64,000 nucleotides of DNA from Pedosphaera parvula Ellin514. Its GTDB lineage: Bacteria > Verrucomicrobiota > Verrucomicrobiia > Limisphaerales > Pedosphaeraceae. Position 1 is the first letter of the stretch; each line of letters opens with the position of its first letter. Made by a program: the position numbers and the translations under genes. Shown here piece by piece: positions 1 through 8,483 of the stretch. The notes under the pieces are model-generated. The model had not been told where the DNA came from and ran no database searches. It saw only the letters and a list, made by a program, of their open reading frames with translations. Location: positions 17,302 through 81,301 of the forward strand of contig NZ_ABOX02000028.1 in the NCBI RefSeq assembly GCF_000172555.1, written 5' to 3'.

Positions 1-2111
1 GCAAAAACCTTCAGTTTGATATGCGCCGTGGCTCCAAACGTGCGCCTTGCCTGCATCGCCCGAAAAATGCTCTCGCGCGTTGGTTTCTCGGCCCAAACAC
101 AGGCGAAGCTGGCATCAGTGGAAAGATGATCGCTGCTGGCAATAATGCCGAACTTATGGCCGCGTAAGAGACCTTCCTTCGCATCCTTCTCTTTGGCATC
201 ATTGCGAAAACCCTGATAAATTTCCATTAGGGGCCGATGCACATCGTCTTTGTAGTTCCACAAAATGCGGTTAAAAGGCTGGTGTGCAATCGTGAAGGTA
301 TTTGTATCCAACTCGGTCCAGAACTGAGTGAGCGGATAGGTGTGTGGACGCAGCATATCGTCACGCAGCGAAATGACGTTATGATCCGTGTCCACCCGGC
401 TGCGTTCATAAGAATAAAAAGGGACGAAACGATCGATGAGTTGGTGCCGATTCACTTCCTTCCGACTGCGCCACCAGATCAAGCTAAGCGGGTTTCCCAT
501 GGCCAGGTCATGCGTGTGATCGGTGATGCCGAGAAAGTCGAGTGGTGCCGCATCAATGGCATAGCGATAAGCGTCGTCAATCGAGCCATCGCTCGGGGCA
601 AAGCAGAGCGAAATGTCCGTGTGACGGTGAAGGTCGCCAGTGAAGAGTTCGTAGCCCTTGCCAGCGAGTTCAGTCGAGGGACGGATATGTTTGGCTGGTT
701 TGGAATGTGGTGATGAAGCCTGTTCGATTTTGACAGAGGACACTGGAATCGCTGAGGTGCCTGCTTCCAAATGAATGTTCGCAATCGCAACACCGTGGGG
801 TTTCTCTGATTTCCGACGATCGGTGCGCCCGGTCGTCCACACAGTTGCGATGCCATCCTGACCGGGAACTGCCGAAAAACGTTGTAAGCTGTCACCTTGC
901 CCCACCTCGAACGAATAGAGTTTTGACCAGTTGTCACCTGTGAGACACCTTGCGTAGAGCAGCGAGCTATCCTGTTTGTGATGCTCTGGAACGATGCCGA
1001 TCCAGGGAGTGTAAAAGTGGCGATAGGTAATCCAGAGACGGCCCTTGGGATCGATTGTCAGTTGACCTCCTTCATAGAAAGCCCCGGTGTATCTGAATCC
1101 TGCACGCGCTTCAGGTCGTTTGGCGGCGGCTTCCAGGGAGGGCATGGGAATTTCAATAGTCCGAATAACCGCCAGCGATTTGGAATCCAGTTCCGCCAGA
1201 CGCAAGCGGCGAAAGCGATGGAGTGGGCCGAGTTGATCGGTAATCAGGGTGGAATCTTTTTCGCCTGGCGTGCGGGCACGATAAGCCTTGCCCCAATTTT
1301 CTCCATCCTCCTCCCATAAAGCCCAAAGCCGCCCGGAAGGTTCGGCCGCAATCTGAGCATGCGCCTGGAAGGCAGGGCCGTCGGCTACAGTGACAATCCT
1401 GCCAATTTCATTGCCATGCAGAGTGCGTGCCAGCACGTTGTAACTCTCGCCATCGTAACTATCCCAAACGATGTGGACATCGCCGGACTTGGTGATCGTG
1501 AGGGCAGGGGCCCAATCGCCTAGAGGTGAGTCGCTGATGCGTATCGGCTCTTGTTGATCATGGGAAGTCACATGCCGTGCGAAAATATCGAATTGACCAT
1601 CATGATCACCCTGCCAGACAAACCACAAACCTTCCTTCGCATCAGCGACAACGCGATGGTTGATGTCGGCGCCTGCACCGGGACTGACGCGGATGGGAGC
1701 GGCGAACGATCCATCCTTCTTGAGTTGTTGAACGAAAACATCCCAATCTCCATCCCTGGCAGCTTCGTACGAAACCCAAAGTTCGCCTTTGGCATCGATG
1801 ACTGGAGTGGGATTGGCAAAATCACCAGGTTCGGTGTTGAGGCGGATTTTTTGTGACCAGCTGCCATCAGGTTTGCGGCAACCAACCCAAAGGACATCGC
1901 CCTTTCCCGGTTGAAGTTCCAGCCATGCCAACCACAACCCATCAGGAGTTGAGGCAACCCCGGCATCGTAAAATAATTCATTCTCCAGCATGGTGGCTGG
2001 AATCTTTTGATCCGCGGGATCGTAAAGAAAAAATGGTTCCTGCAATTTTTGAGCACGAAGGCTCAGGGCAATGAGCAGGAAGAAGCAGAAGAGAAATCCG
2101 CGTTTCATCAT
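1..2111 (-). CDS. Secreted propeller/PHP-domain metallo-hydrolase (3' end beyond window)
   Basis: An open minus-strand frame begins at an ATGATG pair (2111 or 2108) and runs off the left edge, showing about 703 residues. Residues 1-20 form a signal peptide (MMKRGF followed by FFLLIALSLRA). Residues 30-450 carry repeated 'G.LW..W' and 'DGDWDVF' blades typical of BNR/sialidase-like beta-propellers. From about residue 490 comes a PHP phosphoesterase core: GDLHRHTDIS, then FLGITDHTHD near 527, and later HQPFN and SSDHLS. These His/Asp clusters are the usual metal ligands. It is probably an exported metal-dependent phosphoesterase or other hydrolase (PHP/DUF3604-like); its substrate is unknown. 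The gene lies 35 bp downstream of trpG on the same strand, with no clear Shine-Dalgarno sequence. The domain calls are confident; the function is inferred. Confidence 0.85.
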   Translation of the reverse strand, partial: MMKRGFLFCFFLLIALSLRAQKLQEPFFLYDPADQKIPATMLENELFYDAGVASTPDGLWLAWLELQPGKGDVLWVGCRKPDGSWSQKIRLNTEPGDFANPTPVIDAKGELWVSYEAARDGDWDVFVQQLKKDGSFAAPIRVSPGAGADINHRVVADAKEGLWFVWQGDHDGQFDIFARHVTSHDQQEPIRISDSPLGDWAPALTITKSGDVHIVWDSYDGESYNVLARTLHGNEIGRIVTVADGPAFQAHAQIAAEPSGRLWALWEEDGENWGKAYRARTPGEKDSTLITDQLGPLHRFRRLRLAELDSKSLAVIRTIEIPMPSLEAAAKRPEARAGFRYTGAFYEGGQLTIDPKGRLWITYRHFYTPWIGIVPEHHKQDSSLLYARCLTGDNWSKLYSFEVGQGDSLQRFSAVPGQDGIATVWTTGRTDRRKSEKPHGVAIANIHLEAGTSAIPVSSVKIEQASSPHSKPAKHIRPSTELAGKGYELFTGDLHRHTDISLCFAPSDGSIDDAYRYAIDAAPLDFLGITDHTHDLAMGNPLSLIWWRSRKEVNRHQLIDRFVPFYSYERSRVDTDHNVISLRDDMLRPHTYPLTQFWTELDTNTFTIAHQPFNRILWNYKDDVHRPLMEIYQGFRNDAKEKDAKEGLLRGHKFGIIASSDHLSTDASFACVWAEKPTRESIFRAMQARRTFGATAHIKLKVF

Positions 2112-2146
2112 GGTTGGTGAGCTAGACGAAACGCCGTTTGTAAAGG

Positions 2147-2713
2147 TTACTTCAGCTTTAAGAAGTTCTTCAGGATGGTGCGACCCTGATCCGTCAAAAT
2201 GCTCTCCGGATGAAACTGCACGCCCCAGATGGGATATTCCTTATGACGCACGCCCATGATTTCGCCTTCGTCGGTTTCAGCAGTAATTTCCAGGCAATCT
2301 GGAATGGTATCGCGCTTGATCACGAGTGAATGATAGCGGGTGGCTGCAAAGGGATTCGGCATGTCCTGGAAGAGATACTTGCCATCATGCGAAATCGGCG
2401 AGGTTTTGCCGTGCATCATGCGATAATTCACAACGACTTCAGCGCCGAAGGTATGGCCGATGCATTGATGGCCGAGACAGACACCAAAGAGCGGTAGCTT
2501 GGGGCCGAAGGTGCGGATGATTTCGTTGGACAAACCCGATTCGCGCGGCGAGCAGGGACCGGGCGAAATCATGATGCGTTCAGGGTTCAGGTCCTTGATC
2601 TGGTCAAGCGTGATCTGGTCATTGCGATGGACCTGCAGGTCCACCTTCATTTCGCCCAGATATTGCACCAGGTTGTAAGTAAACGAATCGTAATTGTCGA
2701 TAACGAGAACCAT
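2147..2713 (-). CDS. trpG: Anthranilate/aminodeoxychorismate synthase, glutamine amidotransferase subunit
   Basis: This is a 188-residue class I glutamine amidotransferase. It supplies ammonia from glutamine to chorismate in tryptophan and/or folate synthesis. The N-terminus [18 protein letters not shown] is the family signature. The nucleophile Cys lies in GVCLGHQ and the His/Glu pair in FHPES, so the Cys-His-Glu triad is complete. Length is normal for the family. No TrpE or PabB partner is encoded nearby; the only same-strand neighbour is the PHP protein downstream. Amphibolic TrpG/PabA use is common in bacteria, so trpG and pabA cannot be told apart here. Confidence 0.93.
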   Translation of the reverse strand: MVLVIDNYDSFTYNLVQYLGEMKVDLQVHRNDQITLDQIKDLNPERIMISPGPCSPRESGLSNEIIRTFGPKLPLFGVCLGHQCIGHTFGAEVVVNYRMMHGKTSPISHDGKYLFQDMPNPFAATRYHSLVIKRDTIPDCLEITAETDEGEIMGVRHKEYPIWGVQFHPESILTDQGRTILKNFLKLK

Positions 2714-3106
2714 AAACAGACAATCAGCCTACACTACGCTGGAGGATTTGGAAACCGTAAAGGTCAGACTTCAAAAACTTTCAAAAACTTCTTTCCATCC
2801 CCGTTAACATTCTGTATCCCATCACCCGAAGAATTTCCGTGTGCGGCCCTTACGCTCGCGTCTTTGTTTACCCCGTCCCCGGCTAGCTCATCACCAACTA
2901 TTACAACACCATCGCATCCCGCGTGAACCCGCCCGGAAACTTCACGGCGGCCAGCTTCCTCACACCCAACGGTCCGTCAGACGACTGCAATCCCACCGGC
3001 CCCGTTGATCTAACCAACGTCATCTCGACGCCAACTCCCAGCAACGGCACCACTGTGGGCCTCACCATTCCATCCGAATCGACCGCATGTCTTAAGCAGC
3101 AGGATT
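2714..3106. other. Intergenic stretch with possible pseudogene fragment
   Basis: There is no intact gene here. A plus-strand frame from about 2870 to 3100 has coding-like codons rich in third-position C (LITNYYNTIASRVNPPGN and following residues). It has no start and is interrupted by an in-frame TAG near 2884. It may be the debris of a secreted protein lost when the neighbouring accessory genes arrived. No family was recognised. Confidence 0.35.
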
Positions 3107-5083
3107 TTACATTAAAGCTTTGTCCAGCAGATAAATCCCTGAATACGGCCAGTGCTCAAGTTCCACATCTACCAGTATGACAAGCGCTTGGTCCGCGCCG
3201 GTCTCAATCATCGCACGCTCGGCAAAATTTCTCACAACTAAGTCACGCTTGGGGTATATTTCTGTTAATACTGGAGTAGCCACCACGACGGCGTTTAGAA
3301 CTGCAGATTTCACGGGATTCCAAATAGCCTCTACATTTTCGAACGTTGAATGCAGTTGCTGTTTTACTTTTGTGGAAAGTTCTCCAAATTGATCTTCAAA
3401 AGCATGTTGATCTTCATCAGGCATGTCGAGAAGCACGCAGCCGATCTCATATCGTCTTCTAACACCTTTTCTGTCTAATGCTTCAAAGATCTGTTGCCAC
3501 CATTTGCTTAACGATCGTTTGGGACGTTCAAATTGAACGTCATCTGAAGAGCCCATGAAAAAAGGATCCAATTTGCTACGGAGGCGGCTAAGCACAAGAA
3601 GGACCTTGGAGTCTGGTAGAGATTTTTCCGCGAATCCAGTTTGAAGATAGTAGACTAGCAGGTCGAGTTCATCCCCAATAAACTGGCGGTGCAGCTCGAA
3701 AGCAGCGCGCCGGGTTAAATAATGCAACAACTCATAAGGCGTTGCAAAAAGTTCTAATGCAATCTCAAGGTCTGCTAGCGACACGGTCGGAACTGGAGGA
3801 ACGTTAGGCCTTGCAAGGCCCGCAGCCTGCAATCCAGGAAGTTGAGTCGCTATCGGCCCAAATCTTTCCAAAGTGATGGTTAAGCAAAAAATTTGTTTAA
3901 TTTTTGACGCATCAACTTTGTTTACGGCTCCTCTCTCAGTTGTAAAAGCGTGTTTCCGTGGATGATCTCGCAATAAGGCGGCGAATGCATGAGCTTGTTT
4001 TGTTGCTTCAGTGATCAATTGCTCAATTTCCTGTTTGATGCTGAGTCCCCCCCTTTTTGCTATCGGATTAATCGCACCGGACTTTTCTTCGACAATAAGG
4101 GCGATAGAGTCGAAGATCAAAAGGAGGTCGTTTTCACCTTTTTCCCCCGCATCAGGATTTTCCCATTTACTGCCTTTGAAACACTCCGCATCAGGAAACC
4201 TCTGCTGGAATAGTTGGGAAGTATATTGCTCTAAAAATTCCCCTCGTCGCTTCAAATATTTTTGTTTTAAGGCCGGACTTTGACTTATAAGTGCTTCAAA
4301 CAATAGAAAGCAGAATCCTTGGAAGAGCGACAAGATCGGCCAGAATAGAATATTGGGCGTCGCTCGAATGATAGGTCGCAGCCAGATCGGGTTGGCAAGA
4401 AGTAGATGGTGTCTGTTCGAATCACGCAACTCTCCGAGTTCCATCGCCCAATTGGAAAACATCCGTTGGACGTCCGGCGCAATGGCAGTATCCGAATAGG
4501 CGTTGACGAAATCACCTGCTTCGAACGCGAATGCTGTAAGCAAGAATGAATTGCTACGGTTCAAAAGCATCACTCGAACATTCTCAAACGTCCAGCCATT
4601 ATCTCTTACCCAACTCCTTACCACCTCAACTTGGATGCCGTTATCCTTGAAAACTCGTAGATACGCCTCAACAGCACCTTCCACAGTCTTCGGTTTCATG
4701 AAGGATTTGACTCTAGTGACGTGTTCTTGAAGTCGTTGGCCAGCGGATTCAAGTTGCGAGCGAACAGCATCGACCACCAAACAAACACGGATGCCAAGCT
4801 CGCCTTCGATCGCTTCTTCGAGAGGCTCGTATAGCTGCTTCAGGACACGAATGGTTTGCTCTTCATAGCCCCAGTTTCTCACCACCATGGTGTGAGTTCT
4901 CAGCATCGAACGAAACCGCAACGTAGCGATTTCTTCATCGGAAAGAGTGGCGCTGTAATCAGCAAAATCTTTTGCGCTGTATAGATATGCGACATACGAC
5001 GTGAGGTCTCGAAATTCTTGGAACTCCACCCCAACTCCGGCACCTACTACTACGGCTATCGCTACTATGAACCCAACCTCCAA
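3107..5083 (-). CDS. Large protein with PD-(D/E)XK nuclease-like motif
   Basis: The frame has 658 codons if started at 5083. A GTG at 5029 preceded by GGAG at 5-bp spacing is a better start, because residues 1-18 of the long form are simply the antisense of the Rhs coding sequence opposite. The middle of the protein shows a nuclease-like signature: a helix ending [15 protein letters not shown], then [11 protein letters not shown] (about 315-325) and VEEKSG (about 330). This is the D...ExK pattern of the restriction-endonuclease/NERD fold. A hydrophobic stretch ([19 protein letters not shown], about 255-273) precedes it. The remainder is helical and unrecognised. The gene lies between debris and an Rhs tip and has lower GC than its neighbours, consistent with transfer. 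A nuclease role is an inference from the motif. Confidence 0.62.
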   Translation of the reverse strand: MEVGFIVAIAVVVGAGVGVEFQEFRDLTSYVAYLYSAKDFADYSATLSDEEIATLRFRSMLRTHTMVVRNWGYEEQTIRVLKQLYEPLEEAIEGELGIRVCLVVDAVRSQLESAGQRLQEHVTRVKSFMKPKTVEGAVEAYLRVFKDNGIQVEVVRSWVRDNGWTFENVRVMLLNRSNSFLLTAFAFEAGDFVNAYSDTAIAPDVQRMFSNWAMELGELRDSNRHHLLLANPIWLRPIIRATPNILFWPILSLFQGFCFLLFEALISQSPALKQKYLKRRGEFLEQYTSQLFQQRFPDAECFKGSKWENPDAGEKGENDLLLIFDSIALIVEEKSGAINPIAKRGGLSIKQEIEQLITEATKQAHAFAALLRDHPRKHAFTTERGAVNKVDASKIKQIFCLTITLERFGPIATQLPGLQAAGLARPNVPPVPTVSLADLEIALELFATPYELLHYLTRRAAFELHRQFIGDELDLLVYYLQTGFAEKSLPDSKVLLVLSRLRSKLDPFFMGSSDDVQFERPKRSLSKWWQQIFEALDRKGVRRRYEIGCVLLDMPDEDQHAFEDQFGELSTKVKQQLHSTFENVEAIWNPVKSAVLNAVVVATPVLTEIYPKRDLVVRNFAERAMIETGADQALVILVDVELEHWPYSGIYLLDKALM

Positions 5084-5455
5084 AGGTGGTTAAACCGTGA
5101 TCCAATAAAGGAAGCGGGAGGAATTAACCTCTACGGGTATGTGGGCAACAGTCCGATCAACAAGATTGATCGATTTGGGCTTCAATATGAGCCAGTGGTA
5201 GAGGAACTAGAACCGTTATTGCAAGAATTGGAACCAGCGATAGAAAAAGTAGAAGCTGAGGTTGAGGAGGGAGTGGAAACGCTATGGAGTAAGGTTGAAG
5301 ATTTTTTCTCTGACAATGCAAATCAAGCCCGGGTGAACCAAGGATTGGGCCAAGCGGCTGAAAACGCAACCGGTCTTCTAAAGAATACGACACGTATTCC
5401 GTCATTGAATGGCACGGCGTGCTATCGTATTCCTGACCTGTTGCCTCAAGGATAA
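5018..5455 (+). pseudogene. Rhs C-terminal tip, 5' part (core end plus N-terminal half of Tox-REase-7 toxin)
   Basis: This frame starts inside an Rhs protein. [27 protein letters not shown] and [19 protein letters not shown] form the Rhs repeat-associated core end that precedes the variable toxin. An acidic linker (EELEPLL...EVEEGVETL) follows. The toxin begins with [25 protein letters not shown], matching the start of the Tox-REase-7 restriction-endonuclease-fold domain. At codon YRIPD-L the frame enters an insertion sequence (from 5440) and stops after PQG. The large upstream Rhs shell is absent, so this is an orphan (displaced) tip or a truncated gene. The nominal TTG start at 5018 is probably not real. 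Confidence 0.8.
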
Positions 5456-5515
5456 ATGACACCGGGGATTGGACCGGATTTGGGTATTCGTTGCCTCACA
5501 TTAAATGACACCGAC
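5440..5515 (+). repeat. IS left end: two tandem terminal repeats
   Basis: Two direct copies begin GTTGCCTCA at 5440 and 5490, share AAATGACACCG and are spaced 50 bp apart. They are mirrored, inverted, at the right end. They are probably transposase-binding sites. Confidence 0.8.
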
Positions 5516-5530
5516 GTGTTTATTGTTTTT

Positions 5531-5583
5531 CCCTCCGTCAGGAGGGTCCTTTTGCCCCTGCTGCTGCAGCAGCAGGGGCAAAA
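5531..5583. terminator. Tandem hairpins inside IS (one a 34-bp perfect palindrome)
   Basis: A first hairpin (CCCTCC-GTCA-GGAGGG, 5531-5546) is followed by a perfect palindrome covering 5550-5583, centred on CTGCAG at 5564-5569. Both lie just beyond the 3' end of the transposase gene. The long palindrome has an A-run on the plus side and no good U-tract in either direction. It may act as a bidirectional terminator or as an insulator against outside transcription, a role known in other IS elements. The structure is certain; the role is inferred. Confidence 0.55.
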
Positions 5584-5609
5584 AAATTTCTCATTCTTCC
5601 ATCCCGTCC

Positions 5610-6749
5610 TCATTTTAAGATCGGTCTGAGTTGTTTATCCGTTTGCCTGGCCAGTTCAAAGGGATCGACGGCGTAATACCAGTCGCGCAACCGTTGCGCC
5701 TGTTTCCTACCCAGTTGTCCGCTGCTCACCAGCCGCTGGTAGGCCGTCTGCGGACGGTCGTGACGGCGAACCCAGCGGCTGCCTTCCCGATGCTTGGCCA
5801 CCAGCTTGGCTGAGGGCAGAAAAAAGTTCTGCAATGGCCCCCAGGTTTCCTTGTAAAGCTGGTTGATCAAGGGCACCGCTGCCGGAGATTCCAACCGGGC
5901 ATAGCCCAGAACCTGCCGCGGCCACATCCAGTTCTTCTGCTCCACATGCGCATTGTCATCTTTATGATAAGGGCGTGAGCGGGTGAGTTTTACGGGCACC
6001 ACGCGCTCCTGCAGGTAACGCACCAGATGCCAGTTCAGCCATTCGCTCCCATTGTCAAAATCCATCCCCAGCAAAGGAAATGGCAGGTTTTTTTCCACGT
6101 CCCGGGTTTGCTCCAACACCCCTTGGGCACCCTTGTTCCACACGGCCCGACCTTCCGTCCACCCACTCCCCAAACACGTGTAGGTCAGGCTCCAAATGAA
6201 ATCACCCGCCAGGCTGGAACCGCAATGCGCCACGCTGTCCGCCTCCAAAAATCCCGGACGTTGCTCATCCCACACTTCCCCCTGAATGGGAATCTGGGTC
6301 CGCAACAGCGTGCCGGGCCGGGTGCCACATAACCGGCGAGGGACTTCCGCTTTGAGCGGCGCCAGCAGCCGGTCCAGGGTCGCGGCACTGACCTTTCCCA
6401 AGAGCTTCTTCTGTGCTGGCAAAAGACTGCCGTAGTGCTTGCCATAATGCGGCAACCACAGGGCCAGCGCCGGTTCCAGCCGCTTGCCACAAAGCTGTTC
6501 ACTGGCTTTCCAGATCCGCTCGACCACCTCACGCACCGGCTCATAGACCGGTTCGGCCCCGGGGCGCACTCCGCCCTTGGGCTTGGGCAATTGATCCCCC
6601 AACAACTTGATCGCATGCTTGCGATCATAGCCATGATGTTCACAAAACTCATCGAGCATCCGCGTTTTTCCTTCCCGCCCTCGACCGGCATACCGCCTCC
6701 GCAAACGTTCCAACTCTTCCGTCCGACAACTGCTCTTTGGCATCTTCAT
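5610..6749 (-). CDS. DDE (rve-fold) IS transposase
   Basis: This 379-residue transposase has an N-terminal helix-turn-helix region (ELERLRRRYAGRGREGKTRM...YDRKHAIKLL) and a retroviral-integrase-type catalytic core. The three acidic residues are visible: D in FLEADSVAHCG, D in LLGMDFDNGSEW and E in DNAHVEQKNW. It encodes the enzyme that moves the surrounding IS. The start ATG-AAG-ATG lies 12 bp inside the inner right-end repeat. The frame is intact, so the element may still be active. The exact IS family was not identified. Confidence 0.9.
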   Translation of the reverse strand: MKMPKSSCRTEELERLRRRYAGRGREGKTRMLDEFCEHHGYDRKHAIKLLGDQLPKPKGGVRPGAEPVYEPVREVVERIWKASEQLCGKRLEPALALWLPHYGKHYGSLLPAQKKLLGKVSAATLDRLLAPLKAEVPRRLCGTRPGTLLRTQIPIQGEVWDEQRPGFLEADSVAHCGSSLAGDFIWSLTYTCLGSGWTEGRAVWNKGAQGVLEQTRDVEKNLPFPLLGMDFDNGSEWLNWHLVRYLQERVVPVKLTRSRPYHKDDNAHVEQKNWMWPRQVLGYARLESPAAVPLINQLYKETWGPLQNFFLPSAKLVAKHREGSRWVRRHDRPQTAYQRLVSSGQLGRKQAQRLRDWYYAVDPFELARQTDKQLRPILK

Positions 6750-6760
6750 TCTCCAAGTTT

Positions 6761-6844
6761 GTCGGTGTCATTTTCCCGTGAGGCAACGTATTCCTTCAGT
6801 CCGGCTTCCCAACCTCTCTCCGGTGTCATTAATTATGAGTCAAC
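6761..6844 (-). repeat. IS right end: two tandem terminal repeats (inverted to left end)
   Basis: The inner copy (6761-6787) and outer copy (6820-6844) read GTTGCCTCAC and GTTGACTCA on the minus strand, each followed by AATGACACCG. They are 57 bp apart. The arrangement matches the left end but with spacing 7 bp longer. Confidence 0.78.
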
Positions 6845-6847
6845 TCG

Positions 6848-7050
6848 CTGACCTACTCAATCCCGCGTTAAAACTTATTGGGGACACCAAAAACGTGCAA
6901 TATCTTTCGATGACTCCTCAACTTCAGGATTTTATTGCTTACGCGCAGCAAATGGGGTATCAGTTTCAATTAACTGTCTCTGCTAATACTACATTGTCAT
7001 CATCGGTGATAAATGCCGTTCCAAATATCATAGTGCAACAATTACCATGA
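6848..7050 (+). pseudogene. Rhs C-terminal tip, 3' part (C-terminal half of Tox-REase-7 toxin)
   Basis: After the IS, the toxin resumes at the duplicated CTGACCT: LLNPALKLIGDTKNVQYLS, then MTPQLQDFIAYAQQMGYQFQLTV, ending IIVQQLP. The 'GDTKNV..LS.T.QL.DF..YA' block is the conserved second half of Tox-REase-7, carrying the catalytic K and helix. A frame open from 6778 through the IS end could express this half alone, but it would lack the YRIPD half. The stop overlaps the next start (ATGA at 7047-7050), the usual toxin-immunity coupling. Confidence 0.82.
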
Positions 7051-7760
7051 GGAGATTTTCGCAGCCAAAGCGGTCGAATAGAACTGCGGGCGAGCTGTTG
7101 AAGCAGCGAGAGCGAGACCCGCAGTATCAAGATCGCTTACAGGAACAGGAAAGGCAGCGGATAGCCGCGGGAGAAGAATTTAAGGCGGCAGTGGCGCCAT
7201 TAATGGCGGAACTGGCTTCATGTGGATACGATATTGGCTCGCTTGCGGCGCTTGCACAATCCGACGCATATAAAAATACTGTTCCCATCCTAACGAAGTG
7301 GCTCGTCAAGACAACAAATCCACTCGTTAAAGAAACCATTATCAGAGCGCTGTCAGTTCCATGGGCGAGCGATGCCGCAAGAGTACTTGTGACAGAATTT
7401 CGTAACACTCCTGATAGTGCGAATACGGGGTTGAAGTGGACCATTGGCAGCGCCCTTGAGATACTTGCTGACGACGAGATTTCTGACGATCTTATCGATT
7501 TGATAGAGGATAAGCGTCACGGCATTGCTCGACAAATGCTAGCCATTGCGTTGGGGAAAACAAAAAATCCTCGAGCAATGGCTGTGCTTATCAAGCTGCT
7601 TGAGGATGATGAAGTTTCTGGACATGCTATTATCGGGTTGAGAAAGCTAAATGCTAAAGAATGCCTGCCGACCATTGAACGCTTCATTAACCATCCGAAG
7701 GCTTGGATTCGCCGAGAAGCGAAAAAAACTGTCAATAAACTAAAAGACATGGGGCATTAG
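7047..7760 (+). CDS. HEAT-repeat protein, probable immunity protein for the Rhs toxin
   Basis: This 237-residue protein has a charged N-terminus (residues 1-55) followed by four or five HEAT/PBS-lyase-like helical repeats. Examples are 'VKETIIRALSVPWASDAARVL', 'GIARQMLAIALGKTKNPRA', 'SGHAIIGLRKLNAKECLP' and 'AWIRREAKKTVNKL'. Its ATG overlaps the Rhs tip stop (ATGA), implying translational coupling. Immunity proteins lie directly 3' of the polymorphic toxin they block, and HEAT-like immunity proteins are known. The pairing with the nuclease toxin is therefore well supported by position but not proven. With the toxin split, this gene may be transcribed from the IS or survive as an orphan protector. 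Confidence 0.78.
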   Translation: MRRFSQPKRSNRTAGELLKQRERDPQYQDRLQEQERQRIAAGEEFKAAVAPLMAELASCGYDIGSLAALAQSDAYKNTVPILTKWLVKTTNPLVKETIIRALSVPWASDAARVLVTEFRNTPDSANTGLKWTIGSALEILADDEISDDLIDLIEDKRHGIARQMLAIALGKTKNPRAMAVLIKLLEDDEVSGHAIIGLRKLNAKECLPTIERFINHPKAWIRREAKKTVNKLKDMGH

Positions 7761-7969
7761 TGGGTTGAGAATACCATCCTCGCCGTCCTCAACAATAGAC
7801 GGCAACCAATAGCAGGCTTTTGGCCAACTTTTCCGATGGCGGTACCGGTCACAGCTTCACGTTACTCACGGCCCTGTCTCTAAGTTAATAAAATAAATCC
7901 GATTAGTCCTATGAATCCTAATCGAGTTAACTACATTAACTCCGCAGAGTCATTCTTGAATCAAAACAG

Positions 7970-8431
7970 ATGAAACTACCGTACAAAGAAGGAACCTGGT
8001 TCGCTGTCCCACTCCGACAAGGTGGTTTTGCCATAGGTGTAGTTGCGCGGGCTACTGCGAAAGGAAAAGTCATCCTCGGCTACTTTTTCGGGCCACGGCG
8101 GATGTCGGTTCCAACACTGGAAGAGGTGGAAACTTTGAACCCACAGAACGCCATTCGTAAGCTTCAGGTCGGCGACCTTTCACTAGTTAAAGGTGAGTGG
8201 CCAATCATCGGCCTTTCCAAATCATGGGAGCGGGCGGATTGGCCAATGCCGGTCTTCATCCGCCGCGATCCTCTGCGGCCCAAGGCTTGGCTGGTCTATC
8301 GCTCGGACACCGACCCCAATGTTGTTATTAGAGAAGAACCCGCGCCAAATGGACTCACAGGTTTGGAAAATGATTCATTATCAGGTGCGGGTGCTGCCGA
8401 AATTGTATTAACCAGGCTACTCACGAAGTGA
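7970..8431 (+). CDS. Imm26-family immunity protein
   Basis: This 153-residue protein begins YKEGTWFAVPLRQGGFAIGV and continues with LGYFFGPRR, LQVGDLSLVKGEWPIIG and WPMPVFIRRD. This is the full conserved pattern of the Imm26 immunity family found in polymorphic toxin loci. No toxin gene adjoins it; about 210 bp of non-coding debris separate it from the HEAT gene. It is best read as an orphan immunity gene protecting against toxins of sibling strains, or left after toxin replacement. The start ATG is at the first residue of the conserved block. Confidence 0.8.
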   Translation: MKLPYKEGTWFAVPLRQGGFAIGVVARATAKGKVILGYFFGPRRMSVPTLEEVETLNPQNAIRKLQVGDLSLVKGEWPIIGLSKSWERADWPMPVFIRRDPLRPKAWLVYRSDTDPNVVIREEPAPNGLTGLENDSLSGAGAAEIVLTRLLTK

Positions 8432-8483
8432 GCGCTTTTGATATAGCTACGGGAGAATAGCGACAACTCCTGAACGAAAGGCG

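Larger units (their letters stand above)
5440..6847. mobile_element. Insertion sequence, 1408 bp, 7-bp target duplication, inserted in rhs toxin
   Basis: The element is bounded by a direct repeat CTGACCT at 5433-5439 and 6848-6854. It carries one DDE transposase gene on the minus strand. Each end bears two copies of a repeat of about 25 bp (GTTGnCTCA, 4-6 bp, AATGACACCG), at 5440 and 5490 on the left and, inverted, at 6761-6787 and 6820-6844 on the right. Removing the element plus one CTGACCT joins ...YRIPD to LLNPALKLIGDTKN in frame and restores the toxin domain. The boundaries are therefore supported both by the duplication and by the protein. Three extra bases (TCG) at the right end leave the exact tip uncertain by a few bases. 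Confidence 0.85.
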
